DNA of 64,000 nt, taken from Prochilodus magdalenae. Taxonomy: Eukaryota > Chordata > Actinopteri > Characiformes > Prochilodontidae. Location: the NCBI GenBank assembly GCA_024036415.1, contig JAMWET010006936.1:500501-564500 (forward strand), given 5' to 3'. Below are positions 47,561 through 59,775 of the stretch, piece after piece. The notes beneath the pieces are model-generated. The model was not told the origin of the DNA. It worked only from the letters and a program-made list of their open reading frames with translations, and made no database searches. Positions within the stretch are counted from its first letter, which is position 1. Each line of letters begins with the position of its first letter. Position numbers and translations under genes: made by a program.

Positions 47561-48954
47561 TTTCACATGGTGGCCCATAAAACACCCACTCTGGGAATGG
47601 AAATAGTCTTTCCAGTCCTCATAATGTGGAATGTTTGGGGTGCAAAGTTTGCTTACAGTTAGATGTGGACAGAAGCTGCTAGGCTAATCATATTGGAAGC
47701 TTACCGCACGCGTTAGCTCAGTGTATGGCATGCATGGTGGTTATTCCAGACTCTACTTAACCAGTTTCTCTGTATGTGAGACTGAGTGTTTTTATAAAAT
47801 TAAGTGAATTGGCAGATTTACTTTTTAAGTCTTAGTTTGGTCCTGGCAGTCTTGTTTAATAAAACTCAGCGTCTTTCCCATTGGCCCCTGGCATCATCTA
47901 CACTCATCCTCAAAGAATAGTTCCACCAGAAGGAAGTATTGCTGAATGTGTGAGTGTAATTGCATATTGTTTTTACCGTGTTTCCCCTTAAACCTTTTCT
48001 ACTTTTTATTAGTAGAACAGAACCACATTAAGCTGAATATGAGTAACGCATAAAAACATCACTTCAGTAATTTAAGACTCACGTTTGAATATTTGAACTC
48101 ACAGAGTACATCTTACTCAAAAGAGCTTCTTAAGAGCTACCTAACACAGATGCGTGGGACCTCTTGACAAAACATTTTCAAATAAATCCGACATTTCATT
48201 TTTAAATAATATATAAAAATAACACTGTGCGTTCATTAGAATACTTTAGTGTGGCTTACTTTACTTCATTAAGTGTGTTTTAATTAATCCAGTATCTTGT
48301 TTAACACAGTTCTGTGGGACCAATTTGATAAACCATTTTTAGGAAAATTCCCACATTTGATTTTTGGAGTGTATTGTGTTATTTGTTATGTAATGTAATA
48401 TTCTGTAGAGCAGCAACATATCCCTCAGCTTCAATGGTTTGTAAGAATTTATGACTTCATATCATTTCATGTTTTCCATGTTTATAAGTGTTCTCACACT
48501 ACATTTCCCAGCATGCATTACAGACATGCGTCACCAGCCAGAAATCCCCCTGGGGTCACCCAAACCTAGCTGCTAGATCTTTCAATCATTTATTGTAAAT
48601 ATCTTTAGATTTTTATGTCTGATCATACTTTTTGAGAAATATTACTCACGCAAGTAAAAATATGGTAAATTTAAGCCACTTTCTAAGGGTTTCATAGTCA
48701 AATTTGACTTACTTATTTAGTCTCTTAAATGTCTAAGCAAGACAAAAAAATTGGCTACATGAAACCTCGCCACTGATCTATAGGCTAATAGATACAAGCA
48801 AGCTAACATGAGTGTAGCTCTTACCCTGGTCATTGATTCTAACTCTGCACATAATGAACAAACGTTTATTTACCGGTTGGTGCAGCACATATAGCTAACA
48901 CTGTTGCCCTTCATGTAGCAGACTGAGGTTCAGGTTTTGCACACCATGCTACAT

Positions 48955-49550
48955 CATAGAGCAATGGAAACAGGTTCTCTGGAGTGATGAATCAAGCTTC
49001 ACTGTCTGGCAGTATGAAGCATGAATCTAGATTTAATGGATGCCAGGAGAATTCTACATACTGGAAGGCTAATAGTAAAGTTTGGTGGAGGAGGGATAAT
49101 GTACTGGTGCTGTTGGTCGGGCTTTTAGGCTCCGTAATTTTACTGAAAGGTAAAGTTAATGCTATAGCATACAAAGGCATTTCATATGGACAGTTACTTG
49201 GCAATAGGAAGGTTCTTTCCTTTTCCTGTATGACTGTGACCCTGTTCACAAAAGCACATGCATGGAGGAGCTCCATTGGTTTGCAAAGGGCCCTGACCTC
49301 TGCCCCATTGAACACCTTTGTGATGAATTAAAATGTTGACAGTGAGCCAGGCCTACTTATCTAACATCAGCACCAGACCTCAAAAGCTCTTTTTGACCAA
49401 ATCGGCACAAATTCCAAAAACACACTTCCCAGAAGAGTAGAGGGGGATGTTATAGCTGCAAAGGGAAGAGGGGAATCCCCACATTTTTTGAATGGGATGA
49501 CTAATAAGCCATATTAGGTGCACCGGTCACTTGTCTATTTGGCCATATTG
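48955..49550 (+). mobile_element. Tc1-like transposon 3' half, decayed
   Basis: Plus-strand frames give EQWKQVLWSDESSFTVWQ (first catalytic Asp), then VKFGGGGIMYWC-like sequence, then FAKGPDLCPIEHLCDELKC around 49282-49340 in place of the usual [14 protein letters not shown] block, then an AKGRGE-like C-terminus. The right end is ggccatattg. The 5' half is missing and the frame is broken several times. Confidence 0.8.
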
Positions 49551-49839
49551 TCAATGTTGCATGGCTTAAAACATGAAACTTGCATTTTGATCTAATGATG
49601 CTAACAGATGTAAAAGCTTCCATAAGCTTTTCTAAGGAACAATTCTGGCACCCTACATGTCTTGGCTGATTGACTACTGTACGTTGGGTTAGGGAGAAAA
49701 TTGTAAGATTGTTTTTTTTCCCACCAAACTGTTCCTTTAAATTGAGGCAGATTTGTCAAAACAGCACAAAACAAAGCTTTTGGAGAAGAAGCATACACAG
49801 CGAAAGAGGGGAAAATAAACGACAACACACGCAGACAAT

Positions 49840-50260
49840 GAAAGTGCACTAACAAGTCCGCAAACTGCCCCAAATTGGCCAGCGCTTGAAAACAGCAGAA
49901 TGGGGAGGCGATTACAGTAGATTGCCACATGCTTCCTCTCTGCCTGTACCGTCACACCCACGTGACTGCCAGCCCCCCTTCAGCCCGAGGAGTGTGTTTA
50001 CCCAGCCTCGAGGTGTTACGCTGTCCCATCATCGCCAATTACGCCACTTATCGATTCTGCCACGTTCACAGCAGCAGCGGCAGTGTGAGGCTCGTTTAAG
50101 TCGTTGAACGGTGGAAATGTTTGAATTGCCCTCAGCTGAATGGCACTGGCTGCGAGGCCCTCATACCCATAATGTGTCTCCTTTAAAAAGCGAAGATAAC
50201 GCACAACACAACAGCAATTTCCGTGCACGATAACAACAACATGAAGCTGCGTGGATACAG
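49840..50260. promoter_or_regulatory. Candidate conserved noncoding element
   Basis: Mixed-composition block with ccaaattggccagcgcttg, cgccaattacgccacttatc and cagcagcagcggcagtg, lacking repeat phrases. Open frames on both strands (60-93 aa) carry no domain. Candidate by exclusion only. Confidence 0.35.
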
Positions 50261-50794
50261 AACACGAACAAAGCCAGGCGAGGGGGGACATCAGCACAGA
50301 TAGTGGGATTTAAGTGGGTCATTTTGGAGCTGTTCTGGAAAAGGAAAGTTGTTTTAGTGCAAGGCCTGTCCTCCTTTTTCTTTTGCAGAGTGGCCCCACC
50401 ATAAAAAATGGGCTTGAATTTTACCAGCAAGGCTGGATATATTATAGAGTACATCAAGTACTTTTTTTGACAGTCTGTCACTGTTTTTACTGAATTCATC
50501 TATTTCTATTTTTCCTTTTCATTCATTTTTTTTTTTGCCTTTATATTTTGTTTTACTTACTTGTTTTATTATTATTTCAGTTGTGAGTTAGTCTCGCCTT
50601 TTTAAGTAAATCTCATTTATTCTAAAATGATTTGCTTCGTTAATCTAGTTTGATTTGCTTGTAAAAAAAATTCTGTAGTCCTTTTTATTGTAGTTTAACC
50701 AGATTAAATTCCTTTTATGTCTTTTTTAAGGTGTAAATATTCAACTGTACTGAAAATGAGGGTCATCATCAATGTAAAAAAAAAGTGATTATAG

Positions 50795-50798
<4 letters not shown>

Positions 50799-50886
<88 letters not shown>
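50799..50886. repeat. TA microsatellite
   Basis: About 44 uninterrupted TA units directly abutting the left end of the MITE at 50887. Further TA units continue on the other side of the MITE (51431-51460). Confidence 0.97.
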
Positions 50887-50889
<3 letters not shown>

Positions 50890-51430
50890 TGGTTGGACAA
50901 TGAAACTGAAATGAAACTGAAACACCTGGTTTTAGACCACAATCATTTATTAGTATGGTGTAGGGCCTCCTTTTGCGGCCAGTACAGTGTGATTTGGGCA
51001 GCCGTGGTTTTAGGTTTTTGGATACAATCCGGGTTAGCACCCGAACATCCCTTTCAGACAGCTTCCTCTTGCATCCACAGTTAATCCTGTTGGATGTGGT
51101 TCGTCTTTTCTTGGTGGTATGCTGACATTACCCTGGATACCGTGGCTCTTGATACATCACAAAGACTTGCTGTCTTGGTCACAGATGCGCCAGCAAGACG
51201 TGCACCAACAATGTGTCCTCTTTTGAACTCTGGTATGTCACCCATAATGTTGTGTGCATTGCAATATTTTGAGCAGAACTGTGCTCTTACCTGCTAACTG
51301 AACCTTCACACTCTGCTCTTACTGGTGCAATGTGCAATTAATGAAGATTGGCCACCAGGCTGGTCCAATTTAGCCATGAGACCTCCCACACTAAAATGAC
51401 AGGTGTTTCAGTTTCATTGTCCAACCCCTG
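50887..51430 (-). mobile_element. Tc1/mariner-like MITE inserted in a TA microsatellite
   Basis: The ends cagtggttggacaatgaaac and gtttcattgtccaacccctg are inverted and flanked by TA. Internally, the minus strand from 51245 to 51081 encodes 54 codons of a Tc1-like transposase N-terminus (HIVGARLAGASVTKTASLC, then SRATVSRVMSAY, a helix-turn-helix) before a stop. The catalytic domain is deleted. At 544 bp it is nonautonomous. Confidence 0.88.
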
Positions 51431-51460
51431 TATATATATATATGTATGTATATATGTATA

Positions 51461-53029
51461 TGTTGACATCATGTTGACATCATCTCCTATCACTGTCCTT
51501 GTTGGTGATAATTGGTCATAACTTCTTAGCCGCTCTAGTGGTCAACCAAGTGAGTGAGCTGGAAAGTCAGAGCACACCGGACTCATCAGGAATCAGAGCT
51601 TAAATACAGAGGAGCTCAAACAGAACATTTTAAACAGAGCATGAATACAGCTGAAAATGATGTGTATTTGGAACACTGGAGCATGATGGAGCATGAAATC
51701 TGTACTGGGAGTCCCCAAAAATAAACATTGGAACATTAAAGAATGAGAATAATAGGTCCACAAAAAAAAGGCTGTTGTGATTTCATGGTAATAAATAGGC
51801 CTTAAGGCTTCCCCACTGCTGTGGCAATAATAAACAACAAGCACTGCCACTTTGATGTGTAACACACACGCATACACTTTAATTAAGCCTTGGTGATGTT
51901 TAATGTGTTTGTTTAAGACCTATCAGGGAGTCAGTTTACACACAATGTCTGGACGAAGTCATGGATTAGCCACTAGGTTGTAGCGGGTTTGGGCAGGTAC
52001 ACAGTATCATCTAAAGGACGTGTTTTATCTAGTGTGGGGAACAACAGCATTGTAAACCTGCAGAGTTACAGAGATGGACATGAGCTGCCCAAATGCCCTT
52101 TCTTTGTCCTTGTTCTTTGGTTTTGCTGCAAAATAGATGACCTTGTAAGGTAACATTGTTGTCCATGCATGTTGATATCAGTAGCCCATCCTGGAGCAGC
52201 GGTGTCAGACACGCGCCTGATAAAACGTTGACACTCTGAGACTCGGACAATAGCTTTTATATGCATCGTCCCACTTGGCATTTAAAGAGCACGAGCTCTT
52301 TGGTGTTGACATGTGCATTGTGGCATTAGGCTAGAAAGCAGTAACCATGCATGGGGAGAGGGGGAGGTGTTGAAGCGCGGTGGGAGAATGGGAGTCTATC
52401 ACGTTTATGCTTAATCAAAGCCACCACCTGGTTATTATATAGCACATTAGGGAGTTAAAGGAATTATCTGAATTATCATTTTTACTTAAAGGACTGGTAT
52501 CCTACACGTTTCCTTGATTTTGTTTTGTGTAGTTTTGGGGAATTAGATTTGAACAAGCGTTCTTTATCAGAGCAAATTAAACTGGCTATTTTTTCTGTTC
52601 CTTAAAGATGGATATATGCAAATGACCTTTTTTTCTGATTGGCTGTAAAGTATAGTATCTTCAGAAAGCAGTTCAGATTAAAATACTTCTTACAGCTATA
52701 ATGTAAATGGGTGGAGGTAAACTACTACAGACTGAAATACATGTAAACATGACATCACAATAACAACAACAAACAGCTTTAGCTGCTCAGTTTCCACATA
52801 TGGACACTTCGGAATGGCCAAAGAAGGAGGGTTTGGTTTTATATGATTTGGAGAATCTGGTACACATACCCAAGCTAATATTCCTCCAGTAAAAGTGGAA
52901 GTTCCTCCCTTTAGACCTACACTTAAGTAAAAGTACTAAAGTATTTACCTTCATATATACTCAAGTATGGAGAGTAACAGTAGCATGATAGATTATGGCT
53001 CTAATGTCCTATTATCATTTCTTCATCTC
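51461..53029. other. Noncoding sequence before the 54-bp array
   Basis: No exon recognised. The phrase cacttaagtaaaagtactaaagtatttac at 52919-52948 is a short simple motif common in fish. The block 52240-52450 is more complex (gatgatgtt-free, cacgagctctttggtgttga) but cannot be classified. Confidence 0.4.
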
Positions 53030-54827
53030 TTACTGAGTTACTGTACACCGACACACTACTTACAGTACACCAACACATTACACTTACTGAGTTACTGTAC
53101 ACCAACACACTACTTACAGTACACCAACACATTACACTTACTGAGTTACTGTACACCAACACACTACTTACAGTATAATAACGCACTACACTTACTGAGT
53201 TACTGTACACCAACACACTACTTACAGTACACTAACACATTACACTTACATAGTTACTGTACACCAACACACTACTTACAGTACACCAACACATTACACT
53301 TACTGAGTTACTGTACACCAACACACTACGTACAGTACACTAACACATTACACTTACTGAGTTACTGTACACCAACACATTACTTACAGTACACTAACAC
53401 ATTACACTTACTGAGTTACTGTACACCTACACACTACTTACTGTACACTAACACATTACACTTACTGAGCTACTGTACACTAACACACTACTTACAGTAC
53501 ACTAACACATTACACTTACTGAGTTACTGTACACCAACACACTACTTACAGTACACTAACACACTACACTTACTGAGTTACTGTACACCAACAAACTACT
53601 TACAGTACACTAACACACTACACTTACTGAGTTACTGTACACTAACACACTACTTACAGTACACTAACACATTACACTTACTGAGTTACTGTACACCTAC
53701 ACACTACTTACTGTACACTAACGCATTACACTTACTGAGCTACTGTACACTAACACACTACTTACAGTACACTAACACATTACACTTACTGAGTTACTGT
53801 ACACCAACACACTACTTACAGTACACTAACACACTACACTTACTGAGTTACTGTACACCAACACACTACTTACAGTACACTAACACACTACACTTACTGA
53901 GTTACTGTACACCAACACACTACTTACAGTACACTAACACATTACACTTACTGAGTTACTGTACACCAACACATTACTTACAGTACACTAACACATTACA
54001 CTTACTGAGCTACTGTACACTAACACACTACTTACAGTACACTAACACGTTACACTTACTGAGTCACTGTACACCAACACACTACTTACAGTACACTAAC
54101 ACACTACACTTACTGAGTTACTGTACACCGACACACTACTTACAGTACACTAACACATTACACTTACTGAGTTACTGTACACCAACACACTACTTACAGT
54201 ACACTAACACATTACACTTACTGAGTTACTGTACACCAACACACTACTTACAGTGCACTAACACATTACACTTACTGAGTTACTGTACAACGACACACTA
54301 CTTACAGTACACTAACACTTTACACTTACTGAGTTACTGTACACCAACACACTACTTACAGTACACTAACACATTACTCTTACTGAGTTACTGTACACCA
54401 ACGCACTACTTACAGTACACTAACACATTACACTTACTGAGTTACTGTACACCAACACACTACTTACAGTACACTAACACATTACACTTACTGAGTTACT
54501 GTACACCAACACACTACTTACAGTACACTAACGCATTACACTTACTGAGCTACTGTACACTAACACACTACTTACAGTACACTAACACATTACACTTACT
54601 GAGTTACTGTACACCAACACACTACTTACAGTACACTAACACATTACACTTACTGAGTTACTGTACACCAACACACTACTTACAGTACACTAACGCATTA
54701 CACTTACTGAGCTACTGTACACTAACACACTACTTACAGTACACTAACACATTACACTTACTGAGTTACTGTACACCAACACACTACTTACAGTACACTA
54801 ACACATTACACTTACTGAGTTACTGTA
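53030..54827. repeat. 54-bp minisatellite array, about 33 copies
   Basis: The unit is 54 bp, built from two related halves around ttactgtacaccaacacac and ttacagtacactaacacat. About 33.3 copies lie head to tail with few substitutions and no indels. Because 54 is divisible by three and the unit has no stop in one frame, the plus strand stays open for 635 codons (52967-54874) as an 18-residue repeat containing SYCTPTHYLQYTNTLHLL. Variant units (CTL instead of CTP, following TNA) recur every three units near the right end, indicating a higher-order unit of 162 bp. Confidence 0.97.
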
Positions 54828-54999
54828 TCTTCCTCATCTTTATGCAAGTTGATTATTTAGTTTGTCCTGGATAAAGGACAGCTTGTTAAATGCCATGTTG
54901 ACTGGAAACATGTGCCTACATTGTATACATTCTAGTACTACTCATAACAGCAACACTGCACTATAGCACTATAGACAGGAACACCATGGTCAGTTCGGG

Positions 55000-55330
55000 C
55001 ATATGTCTCGTGGTGTAGCACTTTTGCTTGGTCCTCCATATTTCCAGCTTTGCTCCCTCTCACAGCCGGAGCTTGTGGGCTGGCGAGCTTTTCCATTAAC
55101 ACTCTGGCCACAGGCTCTAACGAGGCAACACCAGGCACTAATTTCTGCTCTGCTCTGATGAGGCTGCCCTAATAGAACTCCAGAGGAGCCTGTTAGGGCT
55201 TAGAGCCGGCTTCCGCAAGCTGAGAAAACAGCGCCATTTTCTTCCCAATCAGAGATGTATTTCAAAGGTCCCCTGTTATTTGCAGAGCAGCGATATTTTG
55301 TGCTGGAAACATAAGGAAACATGAGGAATG
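55000..55330. promoter_or_regulatory. Candidate conserved noncoding element
   Basis: Unique-looking, fairly GC-rich sequence (cacagccggagcttgtggg, cgaggcaacaccaggcacta, gcgccattttcttcccaatc) immediately right of the minisatellite, free of repeat phrases. Confidence 0.35.
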
Positions 55331-55559
55331 GTTTGGTTAAAAATATCATTTACACAGTCTTACCGTAACACCCGATTGAACTGATCAGCTTTGACATGCT
55401 TTCTATCAAAAAATTGCCTTTCCCGCTGTGAAGCTAATGTAGCTAACACATAACGCTAGTCTATATACACACAAATAGATCGTTTGCAGTCACAGGATTC
55501 CAGTTAATTTAATGCAAAATTCAATCCCAATGGAAGGCAGGGAGTGAAAAGCAGGATGG

Positions 55560-56340
55560 CTGAAATGGGCATGGAAAAATCACAATCCTGGTCTATGGAA
55601 GAGGATATGATCAACATGATAGCACTGGTGATTGTTCCTCACCCTGTTTCTGCTTCGTTGGCGGGATTACACCTCATCCCCAAGGGCCCAAAGTCATCTC
55701 CTCATCTTTTTGTGTCTTAATGAATAAAAGAAAGAGGTCTCGTGGCATTTACGTCTCTTTTAGCTCGTCCTCGTGATCCCATTTGCATGTGGCTAGGAAG
55801 GTCGGCCCAACAATGGCGCAAGCCATTCTGGGAAGAGCACGTTGCCACAGCAACAGCCACCCCAGCCAAAACCACCCCGCTACCACCACCACCCGTGAGG
55901 GTGTCGGAAGCGACCCCCTGGGTCCTCCCCCCGAACCCAGGCCTCTGAATCGGGATTAACCTGCTACACCAGGCCACAATGCTAACAATGCTAACACATG
56001 TTCCTCCTATCCGCTCATGGCCCATTCATGCCTGCTTTTACTCCCCTTTCTAATAAGGATTAGCCGTAATGAGCCGTAAGGAGTTAAGCTCGAATGAAGA
56101 CCTCCTTAAGCAGGCACCCGTTACATTCTGGGCCTACCGTGTTTTTGGCCTCCCCCGTGTGTTTGAACACAAGGTGTAATCCTCTTCAGAATCAAAGGTG
56201 GGCTGGCCGTATGAATACAAATCCAACGCTAGCATTGTGGCGCTAGTGTTGTGGAGGGCACTCTCAGCCATCTGTCGGCCTGCTTTTTCACCTGCTTCCA
56301 TCTCACACTCTCTCTCTTTCTTTAACACACCCACTTCAGT
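55560..56340. promoter_or_regulatory. Candidate conserved noncoding region
   Basis: A 780-bp repeat-free block of mixed composition with several distinctive parts (gttgccacagcaacagccac, a near X-box-like palindrome at 55840; ggattagccgtaatgagccg; ccaacgctagcattgtggcg). Open frames of 66-102 aa occur on both strands without domains. Confidence 0.35.
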
Positions 56341-56868
56341 CCTCCCTCATGCTCTTTCTTTACTCTTTCCATCATCCATGTGTTCCCAATTGTTTTTCCC
56401 TGCCAAAAATCTGGTTTATTGGCTGGAAAGCTTTAAACGAACACTTTGGCTGTGGCATACTGTCACTGCCAAATCAAAACCTCTGCGTGTTTTTCTAGTT
56501 GATATTTTTAGTTTTTCAAAATACCAGCTTTTATTTATTTAATTTATTATCTTTTTTGTGTTAGCTAACCAAAGATGATCATCAAATTTCAAGAACCTAA
56601 AAATGAAGAGCAAAGTTATTAGATTTATTTAGTGATGCACAGACATTAAAATTCTTGGCCAAAAATTGAAACCATTTCATTACGATGATGGCCTTTTGCA
56701 CACTGAACACATTTTTTTTCTTCTTAATACAGAAATAAGTAGCATTACTGGTTAAAGATGCTAAAATATGTTATGCATGCCCTGATGTAAGTCACCCTTT
56801 AAAGCAATAAAGAAATAATAATAATTTAGAAGTCAGATGAGTCAAGTTGGATTTCACAGGAGATGGAG

Positions 56869-57074
56869 GAGAAAATGGATAAATGATCTACTATTGTCTG
56901 CATATTTTCATTATCTAGAAACTTGATTTTGGACCTTCTTTTTGACACTGATGTTTCCAGGCCACATTTTGTTTGCCATGGCCTGGAAACATCAGTGTCA
57001 AAAAGAAGGTCCAAAATCAAGTTTATAGATAATGAAAATATGCAGACAATAGTAGATCATTTATCCATATTCTC
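56869..57074. repeat. Near-perfect hairpin: 96-bp arms, 14-base loop
   Basis: The left arm 56869-56964 and the right arm 56979-57074 are reverse complements with only two mismatches (94 of 96 pairs). The loop is cattttgtttgcca. The stem is of mixed composition, not simple sequence. Minus-strand reading is open through the hairpin (56826-57020) but resembles no protein I know. Confidence 0.95.
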
Positions 57075-58079
57075 AGAAGACATATCTTGGACCAAAATTT
57101 GAGTTTTTTTAAACTAGGCCTTTATTGCAATAGCAGTTATCAGAGTCATGCACAGAACGGGCACAACCAACATTACAACATGCTCTTCCACATGTTATGT
57201 GCAATTACACATTTCCCTCAGAGTGGCCGATGTGTCAAAGTGAAAAGTCAAAGTCAGTGATTTGATGTATACAATAAAATCAAGAATTTCAGGAATTAAC
57301 TTTTTTGTCCGCAAAATAGTCCTGCACAAAGAATGTGCAGTTTCCACCTAGCAGTTTTTTCCTCATTAAGAATGAATGGGATGGAAGAGTGCACACCCAT
57401 CTACTGTACTCCTGCTCAATACAGCAACACCGTTTCTGATACACCATCTCAGGGCAGAAACCCCAAGTACAAAATAAATGTTGGTTTGACCTGCACCTGT
57501 CTGTTTTTTTTCTCCCATCACTCTTTGCTCCCATACAGTCCCATTCAATTATTCGGTCCCAGTCAAACCTTTTGCTTCCTTTAACCAACAGCTGCCAAAC
57601 TACATGTGCTCACTCAGGGCAGATCCCCAAACTCTAATTAGGAGTCATAGTGGCCCCCACTCCTCTGTGTGTTGTTTATTCAGCCCTCGTTCCTCCCATA
57701 GCAACTGCTCCCTTCCTGCTCCCAGTCTAACAGGAAGTGGGAACCATTTAAGATGCACAATATTGGGCACTTCCTTCAGGAAATGCACTTAATAACTAGA
57801 ATGTAGCTTAGGCCTTTGGTGAGACCCGACACATACAGTGTCAAGAATGGTTATTCTTTTTTAGTCTTTGCATATGTTTTAAAGTCTAATAAATATCCAT
57901 TCTTCTATTATTAGACACAGAGTGTCTAATATATGATCAATAATACCATGCTACAGCCGTGACGTTTAAAAGTTTCAGCATTGTCTGCCATACTGAGTAG
58001 TAAGTGAATGTTTTTCTCTTGTGTTGTGTTTTTATTCTATTCTCTGAATGCTAGATATTTTTTTTTCATCGTTCTGGGT
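57075..58079. other. Noncoding sequence right of the hairpin
   Basis: Open frames at 57289-57588 run on both strands over the same bases without any recognised domain. No element end found. Possibly old repeat sequence, unclassified. Confidence 0.4.
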
Positions 58080-58400
58080 CAATTTTTTTATCTCATTTTT
58101 CCCCTCACTCAGAGCAGAAGGCCCTACGCCACCGATACGCCAATCTTGCTCTGTCACATTGATGTGCTCTGGCAGTGGATATCCCAAGTGGCCGCCTTCA
58201 AGCTGACCTCTATCGCTGTCTCTTTTTAATATCACTGCTCGCTGCGGCCCCCGTCTCCCTCCTCTCCAATTACCTGGTACTTCAGAAGTCGTTTAGGCTG
58301 GAGCCTGAGATGATTGGAACACTTGTGGCGCCATTACCCCTCTCTTTTTGTCGCTTCTGCCCTCATCCTATGACCCTGATAGGAAAATGAGATGAGTTAG
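58080..58400. promoter_or_regulatory. Candidate conserved noncoding element
   Basis: A GC-richer block (agaaggccctacgccaccga, ccaagtggccgccttcaagc, gcctgagatgattgg) with sharp composition edges against AT-rich flanks and no repeat phrases. Candidate only. Confidence 0.4.
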
Positions 58401-58625
58401 GCAGCTGGTGGGGTGTCATGCTTATAGGTATGCGCTAGAACACTGATGCTCTACACCCATTATGTATCCTTGAGTTGACATTAACTGGTAGGTAGACAGC
58501 AAATACAGGTTTAAACTAATAGCTGTAAAGAAACTAAATTATCTGATTTCAGCATTAAGTTTTTAAGCCTCTAGGTGCAACACATTTATGCAACTATATG
58601 CTAAATGCTAACCCTAAATTACATA

Positions 58626-59611
58626 CAGTGAGGAAAATAAGGATTTGAACACCCTGCGACTTCTCCCACTTAGAAATCATAGAGGGGTCTAAAATTTTCA
58701 TCTTAGGTGCATGTCCACTGGAAATCACAATGTATGATTTTTTAATAATTTATTTGTGTGTTACTGCTGCAAATAAGTATTTGAACACCTGTGAAAATCA
58801 ATGTTAATATTTGGTAAAGTAGCCGTTGTTTGCAATTACAGAGGTCCCGTAGTTTTTCACCAGGTGTGCACACACTGCAGCAGGGATTTTGGCCCATTTC
58901 CCCACACAGATCTCTTCCAGATCAGCCAGGTTTCTGGGCTGTCGCTGAGAAACACGGAGTTTGAGCTCCCTCCAAAGATTTTCTATAGGGTTTAAGTCTG
59001 GAGAGTGGCTAGGCCACTCCAGAACCTTGATATGCTTCTTATGGAGCCAGTCCTTGGTTATCCTGGCTGGTGCTTTGGGTTGCTTCCAGCCCCATGCTTC
59101 ACAGTAGGGATGGTGTTTTTGGGATGGTCCTCATCATTCTTCATCCTCCAAACACAGAGAGTGGAATCAAGACCAAAAAGTTTTATTTTGGTCTCATCTG
59201 ACCACAGAACTTTCTCCCATGACTCCTCTGAATCATCCAAATGGTCATGGGCAAACTTAAGACGGGCCTGTACGTGTGCTGATTTAAGCAGGGGAACCTT
59301 CCGTGCCATGCATGACTTTAAACTATGACGTCTTAGTGTATTACCCACAGTAACCTTGGAAACAGTGGTGCCAGCTCTCTTCAGGTCATTGACCAGGTCC
59401 TCCCGTGTAGTTCTGGGCTGATTCCTCACCTTTCTTTGGATCATTGATACGCCACGAGGTCAGATCTTGCGTGGAGCCCCAGTCCGATGGAGATTGACAG
59501 TCATGTTTAGCTTCTTCCATTTTCTAATAATTGCTCCAACAGTTGATTTTTTTTCACCAAGCTGCTGGGGCAATTGCCCCATAGCCCTTTCCAGCCTTGT
59601 GGAGGTCTACA
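58626..59611 (-). mobile_element. Tc1-like transposon, minus strand, truncated
   Basis: The terminal repeat cagtgaggaaaataaggatt begins after TA at 58624-58625. The minus strand encodes, over 59444-59058, [40 protein letters not shown] sequence and [18 protein letters not shown] (first catalytic Asp), then breaks at the GAGS block. Further minus-strand coding traces extend to about 59600. The left part is full to the terminus, but the other terminal repeat is missing because the element ends abruptly where the segment at 59612 begins. Confidence 0.85.
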
Positions 59612-59775
59612 TGAAAATCCTCCTCAGAGTTGTTCCAGGGAAGGCATCCACCAAATCTGTCCCAATTGGGCAATTCTTTGATGTAAGAGTGGTTGTTGAT
59701 GTGGCCTACATCCAGAAACTTGTCCAGTCCATGCCAAATCCAATCACAGCTGTTATTGGTGCCAATGGAGGTGTT
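59612..59775 (+). mobile_element. Tc1-like 3' fragment abutting a truncated element
   Basis: Plus-strand frame ...QKLVQSMPNPITAVIGANGG resembles the C-termini of Tc1-like transposases (usually SMP-R-I-AVI-A-GG). It aligns with 41330-41515. It is in the opposite orientation to the element on its left, so the two form a chimeric junction near 59611. Confidence 0.55.

Noticed and set aside
52967..54874. 635-aa open reading frame as a real protein gene
   Set aside because: It is produced by a 54-bp tandem repeat whose length is a multiple of three. It has no recognisable domain, no splice context and no complexity beyond the repeat.
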